A stretch of DNA of 6,010 bases. It comes from DASZZY01 sp036260395 (lineage in GTDB: Bacteria > Actinomycetota > UBA4738 > CALAEC01). Of the stretch, positions 1-4,695 are shown one piece after another. Below the pieces are notes generated by a model. It worked only from the letters and a program-made list of their open reading frames with translations. It ran no database searches and was not told where the DNA came from. Each line of letters starts with the position of its first letter. Position 1 is the stretch's first letter. A program made the position numbers and the translations under genes. Where the stretch lies: the NCBI GenBank assembly GCA_036260395.1, contig DASZZY010000039.1:1-6010 (forward strand), read 5' to 3'.

Positions 1-1296
1 GCCGGTCACGTTGAAGGCCTGGCCCGCCACCCACTGGAAGTAGGTGTCGCCCCAGCCGACCTGGAGCGTCTCCCGCACCCAGATCGAGCTCGGGCTGCCG
101 CACGCCGAGAACCCGAGCCCCTCGGGGTTCCAGTCGGCGCCAGGCACCGTGAGGTCGATGGGGTCGGTGGGCACCAGGCACCACGACTGCTTGTTGCTGG
201 CCACGACCTCGGCCCCGGTCGCGTCCAGCAGCGTGTACTCCGTGAACTCCTCGAAGTGCCAGTGGTTGTGGCCGCCGCCCTCGTGGTACTCGAGCGTCCC
301 CACGGGCGCCCGGCCGACGGCCTCGCCGTCCTCGTAGAAGTACTGGTAGGCGTCCATGACGTCCTCGCCGGGACGCCTGAACCCCTCCACGACCAGCGGC
401 TGGGGACCGGAGTTCCACTCGGTGGCCCCGAACGCCAGGTACTCGCGGGCCCCTCGGCGGGAGAAGTCGAAGAAGAGCGCCGGGAGCGCCTCCAGGTTCG
501 GGAGCGTGGCGGGGTCGGGATCGGTGATCTCGGGCACGGCGGGGGCCGGCGTGTCGTCCGGTGGCTGGCCCTGCTCGGGCGCCGAGGGCCGTCCCTCGAA
601 GCAGCACCCGCCCTTCTTCCCCTTCTTCACGGTGAGGCCCATCGTGACGCTGGCGTCCTCGGGGGCCACGTCGAACATGTTCACGTACCGGTCGCGGATC
701 CAGAACCGGAGGGTGTACTCGCCGGTCGGGATCCGGACCGCCACCGCCTCGTCCCAGCCCAGCGCGTGCACGGCCCACCCCTGGTCGATGCCCCAGGTCT
801 GGCCCTGGACCAGCGGGTGCCAGGCGCCGCAGAACCACGGGTAGGCCGGGTCGAACGGGCCGCTGTCGTCGATCCGCTGCCGCGAGCCCTCGCCCGGGCA
901 GAACCTGACCTTCCGGGCGGCCACGCCGTCGCCGGAGGCATCCTCGACGCGGAGGCGGAAGAACTTCGACAGGCCGTTCCAGCCGGCCAGGGCGTCCTCG
1001 GGCAGGTCGCGGACGACCTCCCCCGTCGCCGGGTCGACCTGCCGGAGGTCGAGCGGGCTCGTGTAGTCGGGGCGCGAGACCCGCAGGTCGAAGGCCCCTC
1101 CGGTGGCCGCCACGAACACCCCGGGATCGAGCCAGACCGTCTTCCCGAACCGCTTGGCGGTCACGTGGTCGTCGGCGGCGATGAGCCGGACCGACGGCAG
1201 CGCCGGCTCGGCGGCGCTGGTGGTGCTGACCGGCAACCACTGAACCGTGGCGGCCAGGATCGCGGCGAGGGTCAAGCGGGCAACGGAACGTCTCAC
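1..1296 (-). CDS. Secreted lysyl oxidase family protein, copper/LTQ amine oxidase (C-terminus cut by window edge)
   Basis: Lysyl oxidases oxidatively deaminate lysine side chains to aldehydes that can cross-link proteins, using copper and a lysine tyrosylquinone made from their own Lys and Tyr. The first 432 residues are present. Residues 1-29 look like a Sec signal peptide (RR-rich start, hydrophobic core, cleavage near TTSAA). Residues 35-260 form an extracellular region I cannot assign. The oxidase domain spans about 265-432, with the copper motif HNHWH (His343, 345, 347), SNKQSWC (cofactor Lys369, Cys373), Cys399 and VGWGDTY (cofactor Tyr419), matching the vertebrate order HxHxH, GHKASFC, WDxY. 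The GTG start is chosen because AAAGGAG (1303-1309) lies 6 nt upstream and a signal peptide follows at once. The gene diverges from the tRNA-Sec gene. The family call is firm; the substrate is unknown. Confidence 0.93.
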   Translation of the reverse strand, partial: MRRSVARLTLAAILAATVQWLPVSTTSAAEPALPSVRLIAADDHVTAKRFGKTVWLDPGVFVAATGGAFDLRVSRPDYTSPLDLRQVDPATGEVVRDLPEDALAGWNGLSKFFRLRVEDASGDGVAARKVRFCPGEGSRQRIDDSGPFDPAYPWFCGAWHPLVQGQTWGIDQGWAVHALGWDEAVAVRIPTGEYTLRFWIRDRYVNMFDVAPEDASVTMGLTVKKGKKGGCCFEGRPSAPEQGQPPDDTPAPAVPEITDPDPATLPNLEALPALFFDFSRRGAREYLAFGATEWNSGPQPLVVEGFRRPGEDVMDAYQYFYEDGEAVGRAPVGTLEYHEGGGHNHWHFEEFTEYTLLDATGAEVVASNKQSWCLVPTDPIDLTVPGADWNPEGLGFSACGSPSSIWVRETLQVGWGDTYFQWVAGQAFNVTG

Positions 1297-1333
1297 GGCC
1301 GGCTCCTTTCGAGTCGCCTCCCAGACAGAACAC

Positions 1334-1347
1334 AGCCCCGAAGGGCT
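1334..1347 (-). promoter_or_regulatory. Hairpin with UUCG tetraloop in the lysyl oxidase leader
   Basis: On the minus strand the sequence reads AGCCC-TTCG-GGGCT: a perfect 5-bp stem closed by a C(UUCG)G tetraloop, an unusually stable RNA loop. It lies about 40 nt upstream of the lysyl oxidase GTG, so it would be in the 5' leader if transcription starts further upstream. It could stabilise the message or act as a weak attenuator. No U-tract follows. Function is inferred from position only. Confidence 0.35.
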
Positions 1348-1403
1348 CGAAAGGTTGACGCGGCACTCCCCCCTTTGGTTCCCCTGGTTCCCCCTGGAGC
1401 CCG

Positions 1404-1409
1404 TATCCT
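1404..1409 (+). promoter_or_regulatory. Candidate -10 box of the tRNA-Sec gene
   Basis: TATCCT fits the TANNNT pattern of actinobacterial -10 boxes and ends 8 nt before the first tRNA base, so transcription would start at or just before the mature 5' end. No good -35 lies at 16-18 nt: TTGACG at 1355-1360 is too far upstream and TTGGTT at 1375-1380 would give a 23-nt spacer. The call is tentative. Confidence 0.3.
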
Positions 1410-1417
1410 GACATATC

Positions 1418-1509
1418 GGAGGCGTCCGGGCACCTGGTGGGCCCCCCGGTCTTCAAAACCGGTGAGCGGGCGAGAGCTCGCTGGCGGGTTCGATTCCCGT
1501 CCGCCTCCG
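1418..1509 (+). tRNA. selC: Selenocysteine tRNA, tRNA-Sec (anticodon TCA)
   Basis: It delivers selenocysteine at recoded UGA codons, after charging with serine and conversion by SelA, and is carried to the ribosome by SelB. The anticodon stem CCGGT/ACCGG (1446-1450/1458-1462) encloses CTTCAAA with TCA at 1453-1455. The long variable arm has a 7-bp stem (1465-1471/1476-1482, one G-U) capped by GAGA. The D stem can form GGGC/GCCC plus an A-G mismatch and one more C-G pair, leaving a 5-nt loop. The T arm is GCGGG-TTCGATT-CCCGT. The acceptor begins GGAGGCG and ends CGCCTCC with discriminator G1509; CCA is not encoded. The usual eighth acceptor pair is a U-C mismatch (1425/1501), although G1483 could pair with C1501 as a sixth T-stem pair. 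A tRNA-Ser or a TCA suppressor is much less likely given the fold and its likeness to E. coli selC. Confidence 0.93.
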
Positions 1510-1529
1510 CTGGGTGAACACGATCCGCA

Positions 1530-1556
1530 CCATCCTGCCACTCAATAACAGGATGG
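1530..1556 (+). terminator. 8-bp inverted repeat just after tRNA-Sec, possible terminator or processing hairpin
   Basis: CCATCCTG (1530-1537) and CAGGATGG (1549-1556) are perfect inverted repeats around an 11-nt loop, 20 nt after the tRNA discriminator. A competing pairing also exists: GCCAC (1537-1541) with GTGGC (1558-1562). There is no T-run, so it is not a classical intrinsic terminator, but high-GC actinobacteria often use hairpins without U-tracts. It could also guide 3' processing of the tRNA. Confidence 0.4.
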
Positions 1557-1839
1557 CGTGGCACATCTCCACCGACCGCCGGGCCGGAGCATCACCTGTT
1601 CCCCCCACGGCCGCCGGTGTGGCTGTGCTGAGTCGGGATCTCTCAGGCGACGTAGAAGGCGGCCCGCATCCCTTTGAGGTAGTGAGGCACCCCTCCTCCT
1701 CGGCATCCCCGTCTTCGTGCGCTGTGACCTCCGCCTCCCCTACCGGAGCGCTCGACCTCGTGCCTCACGACGCACGCAGGCCGAGCCGGGGGAACACCGT
1801 CTCCGGGCCGCCGCGCGGTCGCTCGGGCCCTCCCGGTCG
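1557..1839. other. Gene-poor spacer between tRNA-Sec and the GtrA gene
   Basis: No recognisable protein is encoded here in any frame; long open frames exist on both strands, but their translations are Arg/Pro/Gly/Ser-rich, as expected of high-GC noncoding DNA. The only structures I see are a perfect 9-nt inverted repeat (GTGAGGCAC at 1682-1690, GTGCCTCAC at 1760-1768) and one short minus-strand ORF with a good ribosome binding site, listed separately. No transposase fragment, integrase or copy of the tRNA 3' end was found, so there is no sign of an island inserted at selC within the window. Confidence 0.5.
1643..1690 (-). CDS. Doubtful 15-codon small ORF
   Basis: GTG at 1690-1688 opens a 15-residue reading frame, VPHYLKGMRAAFYVA, ending in TGA at 1643-1645. 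A purine-rich GAGGAGG (1695-1701) precedes the start by 4 nt, a strong Shine-Dalgarno match. Its composition (Tyr, Phe, Lys, Met) is unlike the Arg/Pro/Gly-rich noise of other shadow frames here. I recognise no homologue. It could be a leader peptide or a free microprotein, but no gene follows on this strand before the lysyl oxidase gene, which lies beyond the tRNA. It may equally be chance. Confidence 0.15.
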   Translation of the reverse strand: MPHYLKGMRAAFYVA

Positions 1840-1845
1840 TACCAT
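1840..1845 (+). promoter_or_regulatory. -10 box for a leaderless GtrA transcript
   Basis: TACCAT matches TANNNT and ends 6 nt before the GTG at 1852, which places the transcription start at or next to the start codon. No Shine-Dalgarno sequence precedes that GTG. This is the usual layout of leaderless actinobacterial genes and supports the chosen start. Confidence 0.45.
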
Positions 1846-1851
1846 CGCCCG

Positions 1852-2304
1852 GTGCGATCACGTCTCGAGGCGCTGTCGGCCGGGCGCGGCTCCCTCCTGG
1901 GCAAGGCGACCAGGTACTCGCTGGTGTCCGGGGCGTCCATCCTCATCACCCAGGTCCTGCTCATCGGACTCAAGGGCGGCCTCGAGTGGCCGGGGGCCAC
2001 GGCGAACGTCGTGGCGGTCAGCGTGGCCGCCGTACCGGCGTACGTCCTCAACCGCTACTGGGTGTGGAGCAAGCGCGGGCGGAACCACCTGTGGAGGGAG
2101 ATCGCTCCCTTCTGGGGGATGGCCCTGCTGGGCCTGGCGTTCTCGACGTGGCTCGTCGCCGTGGCCGACCGGACATGGGGGACGGTCCCGGCGGTGAGCC
2201 TGGCCAACCTCCTCGCGTTCGGGCTCATCTGGATCGGGAAGTTCGCCGTGCTGGACCGGGTGCTGTTCGCCTCGCGCCCGGCGGAGGGGAACGGGGGGCA
2301 GTAA
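1852..2304 (+). CDS. GtrA-family membrane protein (four transmembrane segments)
   Basis: GtrA-type proteins are small four-helix membrane proteins. Characterised members are thought to help move lipid-linked sugars across the membrane for glycosylation of surface polymers, so an envelope glycan role is likely but unproven here. The 150-residue product has hydrophobic segments near 21-42, 50-68, 85-106 and 112-132. The family signature is visible as KATRYSLVSGAS at 18-29, the NRYWVW block at 67-72 after the second helix, and the fourth-helix end IGKFAVLDRVLF at 128-139. The frame stays open upstream to an ATG at 1717, but those extra 45 residues are Arg-rich and family-atypical. GTG 1852 fits both the family length and the leaderless promoter. 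The partner glycosyltransferase is not next to it in this window. The gene converges on the SRPBCC gene with 39 bp between. Confidence 0.82.
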   Translation: MRSRLEALSAGRGSLLGKATRYSLVSGASILITQVLLIGLKGGLEWPGATANVVAVSVAAVPAYVLNRYWVWSKRGRNHLWREIAPFWGMALLGLAFSTWLVAVADRTWGTVPAVSLANLLAFGLIWIGKFAVLDRVLFASRPAEGNGGQ

Positions 2305-2343
2305 CGCCGCACGCCGGGCGTCAGCCGAGCGCCAAGTCTTGTA

Positions 2344-3000
2344 TCAGCGCGCCAGGACGTCGGCCAGGCGGGCCAGGCGCTCCTTCCACCAGGCCCGCAT
2401 CTCCTCGACGGCGTCCGCGTCGGCCAGGCGCTCGTGCTGCACCGCCACGGTGGCCTTGTCTGGTCCCTTCGCCGTGAACCCCACGACGACCCGGGACGCG
2501 CCGTCGCGGAAGTCGAACCGGGCGGTGCGGTCGCGCTTCGCGGTCCGGGTCCGCAGCGTCCCGGGCTCGAGCCAGCGGTTGCGGGTCCGGGGCTCGGTGA
2601 ACGCCCGGAACAGGACCGCCGCGTCCACCGGGAGCGTCTTCGACACGGAGACCTGGAAGCCGCTGGTGGTCTCGTGCTTAGCGCGCATGCCGCGGGCCCG
2701 CTCGTAGCCGACGGCGACCGACTGCGCCCACCACCCGCCGACGCCGTGCTCCTCGCGCACGTAGCGCGCGATGTCCCGGTGCGACCGCTCGGCGGCGCCC
2801 CAGGCGTCGAGGATAGCCAGCCACTCCGTCCAGCCCCTGCCGGTCCCCCGCCGAACGGCCTCCTCGGAGACGCCGGGATCCGCTACCGGCGCTGCGGGTT
2901 CCTGACGGGCGCCGACGTGGCGGCGCGCAGCCGTGTAGCGCTCGCCGGTCTTGGCCATGCGGGTGCGGATGGCCCGCTTCCGGGCCTTGTCCTCGGTCAT
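2344..3000 (-). CDS. DUF4287-like plus SRPBCC-domain protein
   Basis: The product is 218 residues long. Residues 5-29 carry a basic motif (RMAKTGERYTAARRHV) that I know from the N-termini of small actinobacterial proteins. Residues 52-110 match the DUF4287-like pattern: TGRGWTEWLAILDAWGA, then HRDIARYVREEHGV and GWWAQSVAVGYERARG. Residues 113-218 resemble an SRPBCC (START/AHSA1-like) ligand-binding fold, with VSVSKTLPVDAAVLFRAFTE at its start and a helix MRAWWKERLARLADVL at its end. Its biochemical role is not known; such proteins may bind a hydrophobic ligand. The start at 3000 is preferred because AAGGAGG (3006-3012) lies 5 nt upstream. An in-frame ATG at 3024 would bury that site inside the coding sequence. 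It diverges from the STAS gene across a 307-bp region. Confidence 0.8.
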   Translation of the reverse strand: MTEDKARKRAIRTRMAKTGERYTAARRHVGARQEPAAPVADPGVSEEAVRRGTGRGWTEWLAILDAWGAAERSHRDIARYVREEHGVGGWWAQSVAVGYERARGMRAKHETTSGFQVSVSKTLPVDAAVLFRAFTEPRTRNRWLEPGTLRTRTAKRDRTARFDFRDGASRVVVGFTAKGPDKATVAVQHERLADADAVEEMRAWWKERLARLADVLAR

Positions 3001-3044
3001 CGGTCCCTCCTTCGGGCCGCCCAACCGCGGGACTCACGCTCCCG

Positions 3045-3064
3045 GGGTCGTCGACCCACGGGTC
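3045..3064. promoter_or_regulatory. Overlapping GGGTC/GACCC dyads, possible operator
   Basis: Three arms occur in a row: GGGTC (3045-3049), GACCC (3053-3057) and GGGTC (3060-3064). The first pair extends to a 6+1+6 palindrome, GGGTCG-T-CGACCC, and the middle arm can pair with either neighbour. The site is 45-64 nt upstream of the SRPBCC start, inside its predicted leader. It could be a repressor operator or a pair of alternative RNA hairpins. The evidence is symmetry and position only. Confidence 0.3.
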
Positions 3065-3169
3065 CAGCCTGACCGAGACGCCCCCCGAGGCGGAGCCCCT
3101 TTGCCCCATCGAGCCGGCGGCGTGAGCGCCGGAGCTTGGGGTTCGGCGTGGGGATCGCCGTGGCCCGGG

Positions 3170-3175
3170 AGTATA
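3170..3175 (-). promoter_or_regulatory. Candidate -10 box for the SRPBCC gene
   Basis: On the minus strand this reads TATACT, five of six matches to TATAAT and a rare AT-rich stretch here. The -35 region at a 17-nt spacer reads TGAAGC, a weak match. Transcription would start near 3163 and give a leader of about 160 nt containing the 3114-3132 hairpin and the 3045-3064 dyads. Confidence 0.35.
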
Positions 3176-3235
3176 GCCCCGAGGGCGTCCGCGCTTCACC
3201 CGGCCGTGGGGCACAGGTCCGGGCGCGGCGGCCTC

Positions 3236-3262
3236 CGATGAGTTTCGCGTCGTGCGGGCGTC
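3236..3262 (+). promoter_or_regulatory. Putative ECF sigma promoter upstream of the STAS gene
   Basis: CGATGAGTTTCG (3236-3247) is followed after 11 nt by CGTC (3259-3262). The same 12 bases with a GTC at identical spacing occur upstream of the MFS gene (4726-4752). The layout of an upstream element, a gap of about 16 nt counted from GATGAG, and a GTC-containing downstream element resembles ECF promoters. The adjacent sigma gene is the obvious candidate reader. Its true recognition sequence is not known to me. Confidence 0.4.
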
Positions 3263-3307
3263 TGCATCTCCGAGGAGCGCGAAAGGAGATCCGCCCGCGG
3301 GCTGGCC

Positions 3308-3730
3308 ATGGAGCCGCCGAGGACACCGGGGAACGAACGGCCGGCGGTCGCCAGGCCGGAAGCGCTCGTGCTCGCCCTGGACGGCCGGATCCCCCGCTCG
3401 GCCATCCCCGCGCTGTGCGGGCGGCTCCTCCGGCTGCTGGAGCGCCACGGCGCCCGCGAGGTGATCTGCGACTGCGCGGCGATCGTCGAGCCGGACCTGC
3501 TGGCCGTCGACCTGCTGGCCAGGCTTCAGCTCACCGCCCGCCGTCGGGGAGGGGCGGTGAGGCTGGATCACGTGCCCGGCGGGCTGGAGCGCCTGCTCTC
3601 GCTGACGGGCCTGGCCGAGGTCTTCCCGGAGGCCGGGCGGTCAGTCGTCCAGTCGCGGGGGCAGCCCGAACAGCGGGAACCACCTCGCGGTGTCGAGGAA
3701 GAACGTGATCCCGCTGATCCGATCGCCTGA
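3308..3730 (+). CDS. STAS-domain protein, anti-sigma-antagonist-like
   Basis: Classical STAS proteins (SpoIIAA type) release sigma factors by binding anti-sigma factors and are switched off by serine phosphorylation. Residues 18-107 fit the fold: LVLALDGRIPRS, the helix IPALCGRLLRLLERHG, the strand EVICDCAAI, the helix LLAVDLLARLQLTARRRG, the strand AVRLDHV, and GLERLLSLTGLAEVF at the end. At the usual phosphoserine position (DSSG in SpoIIAA) this protein has PDLL, with Leu64 replacing the key serine, so phospho-switching is unlikely. Such variants are common in actinobacteria. The tail, residues 108-140, is polar and disordered-looking, and most of it lies antisense to the 3' end of the sigma gene. 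The start is uncertain: AGGAG is 19 nt upstream of the ATG and no closer ATG/GTG/TTG is in frame. No kinase or anti-sigma gene adjoins it. Confidence 0.75.
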   Translation: MEPPRTPGNERPAVARPEALVLALDGRIPRSAIPALCGRLLRLLERHGAREVICDCAAIVEPDLLAVDLLARLQLTARRRGGAVRLDHVPGGLERLLSLTGLAEVFPEAGRSVVQSRGQPEQREPPRGVEEERDPADPIA

Positions 3731-4651
3731 CACCTCGAGGACCTGCAGCGACCACGGCTCGCGGCCGGCTCCGGTCTGGCTCGGCTTGTACTGACCGAAC
3801 GCCGGGGAGCCGTTGGCCACGGTCGGGATGAGCTTCGAGCCACGGCAGGCGATCCCCGGGCCCAGGCACCACCGGCGGACGTCGAGGTGGGTCCGGAGCC
3901 AGAGGTCGTACGGCGGCATCGACCAGGTGGCGTCCTCGTGGAGCAGCGCCGTCAGCGCGTCCATGTCGTACCGCTCGAAGGCGTCGACGTAGCGGGCCAG
4001 GAGCGCCTTCTGCTCCTCGTCCAGCGACCCGGGAGGCCCGGCCTCGCTCACCCCGGTCGAGGCCAGCGACGCCCGGGCTCGCTGGAGCGCGCTGTTCACC
4101 GACGCCACGCTGGTGCCGAGGAGTTCGGCGACCTCGGCGGCGCTCCACCGCAGGACCTCCCGGAGGATGAGCACGGCGCGCTGCCGGGGCGGAAGATGCT
4201 GGAGCGCGGCCACGAACGCCAGGCGGACCGTCTCCCGCAGCTCGGCCCGCTCGGCGGGGTCGGCATCCTCCGGCAGGACCCGCCCGTCGGGGATCGGCTC
4301 GACCCACGCCGTCTCGGGGAGCGGGGGAGGCAGGGGCTGGTCGGCGGTCCCGGCGGGCCTGAGGTCCATGGGGCGAGCTCGGCGCTCCTTGCCGGTCAGC
4401 ATGTCGAGGCAGACGTTCGTGGCGATCCGGTACAGCCAGGAACGCACCGCGGCACGGCCCTCGAACCGGTCGAACCCCCTCCAGGCCCGCAGGAGCGTCT
4501 CCTGGACGGCGTCCTCCGCCTCGAACGCCGACCCGAGCATCCGGTAGCAGTAGGCGGTCAGCTCCCGCCGGTGGCCCTCCAGCAGGCGCTCGAGGTCCGG
4601 GCGCTCGGCTATGGCGGCCCCGGAGGGGGCCGGTGTGGTCGGCTCGCTCAT
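3641..4651 (-). CDS. ECF sigma factor, SigG/TIGR02960 type, with C-terminal SnoaL-like domain
   Basis: It directs RNA polymerase to a specific promoter set. Of its 336 residues, 21-90 hold sigma region 2 (GHRRELTAYCYRMLGS, AEDAVQETLLRAWR, FEGRAAVRSWLYRIATNVCLD). A proline-rich linker with WVEPIPDGRV (116-125) follows, typical of the TIGR02960 family. Sigma region 4 spans about 140-196 (LQHLPPRQRAVLILREVLRWS, AAEVAELLGTSVASVNSALQRAR). Residues 212-325 form a SnoaL/NTF2-like domain (ALLARYVDAFERYDMDALTALLHEDATWSMPP, ending in ISGITFFLDTARWF). In related ECF groups such a tail modulates activity in place of a separate anti-sigma factor, and none is encoded next door. GGAGGAG (4658-4664) lies 6 nt before the ATG. 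It diverges from the MFS gene, and its last 90 bp overlap the STAS gene. The family call is firm; the inducing signal is unknown. Confidence 0.93.
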   Translation of the reverse strand: MSEPTTPAPSGAAIAERPDLERLLEGHRRELTAYCYRMLGSAFEAEDAVQETLLRAWRGFDRFEGRAAVRSWLYRIATNVCLDMLTGKERRARPMDLRPAGTADQPLPPPLPETAWVEPIPDGRVLPEDADPAERAELRETVRLAFVAALQHLPPRQRAVLILREVLRWSAAEVAELLGTSVASVNSALQRARASLASTGVSEAGPPGSLDEEQKALLARYVDAFERYDMDALTALLHEDATWSMPPYDLWLRTHLDVRRWCLGPGIACRGSKLIPTVANGSPAFGQYKPSQTGAGREPWSLQVLEVSGDRISGITFFLDTARWFPLFGLPPRLDD

Positions 4652-4670
4652 CGATCGCTCCTCCCGCCGG

Positions 4671-4682
4671 TCCGTCGACGGA
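4671..4682. promoter_or_regulatory. 12-bp perfect palindrome at the sigma gene transcript start, candidate operator
   Basis: TCCGTCGACGGA is its own reverse complement. It lies 20-31 nt upstream of the sigma ATG, just before the ribosome binding site, and immediately downstream of the predicted -10 box, so it would cover the first transcribed bases. That suits a dimeric repressor site. No regulator gene of the TetR or MarR kind is present in the window to bind it. Confidence 0.4.
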
Positions 4683-4689
4683 AGCAGCC

Positions 4690-4695
4690 ATCATA
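4690..4695 (-). promoter_or_regulatory. Candidate -10 box of the ECF sigma gene
   Basis: The minus strand reads TATGAT, five of six matches to TATAAT, with transcription expected near 4683. The -35 region at a 17-nt spacer is CGGCTG, a poor match, so an activator or another sigma factor may be involved. A dyad GCCATC/GATGGC (4687-4692/4708-4713) straddles this promoter. Confidence 0.4.

Larger units (their letters stand above)
3001..3307. other. Divergent regulatory region between the SRPBCC and STAS genes
   Basis: No convincing gene lies here. Going left to right it holds the SRPBCC ribosome binding site (3006-3012), overlapping GGGTC/GACCC dyads (3045-3064), a 6-bp hairpin CCGGCG/CGCCGG (3114-3119/3127-3132), a minus-strand TATACT box (3170-3175), a putative ECF-type promoter on the plus strand (3236-3262), and an AGGAG (3284-3288) set 19 nt before the STAS ATG. 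The length and number of signals suggest regulated divergent transcription. Confidence 0.5.

Noticed and set aside
1355..1360. TTGACG as the -35 box for tRNA-Sec
   Set aside because: It is 43 nt from the TATCCT box, far beyond a workable spacer, and no -10 lies 16-18 nt downstream of it.
256..1548. Long plus-strand open frame of 430 codons across the lysyl oxidase and tRNA region
   Set aside because: It is antisense to a clearly recognised gene and runs through the tRNA-Sec gene. Its translation is Gly/Arg/Pro/Val-rich with no family resemblance.
1418..1851. Mobile element or attachment site at selC
   Set aside because: No repeat of the tRNA 3' end, integrase or transposase fragment was found downstream.
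2311..2321. ACGCC/GGCGT inverted repeat between the convergent GtrA and SRPBCC genes as a terminator
   Set aside because: It can form only a 4-bp stem with a 3-nt loop and has no T-run on either strand.
2344..2346. Possible selenocysteine read-through of TGA stops (SRPBCC, STAS and sigma genes), prompted by the nearby selC
   Set aside because: Each protein already has its family's full length, what follows the SRPBCC TGA does not look coding, and no SECIS-like hairpin was seen after these stops.
3001..3024. Upstream ATG at 3024 as the start of the SRPBCC gene
   Set aside because: It would place the AAGGAGG site inside the coding sequence. The ATG at 3000 has that site at 5-nt spacing and gives the family-like N-terminus.
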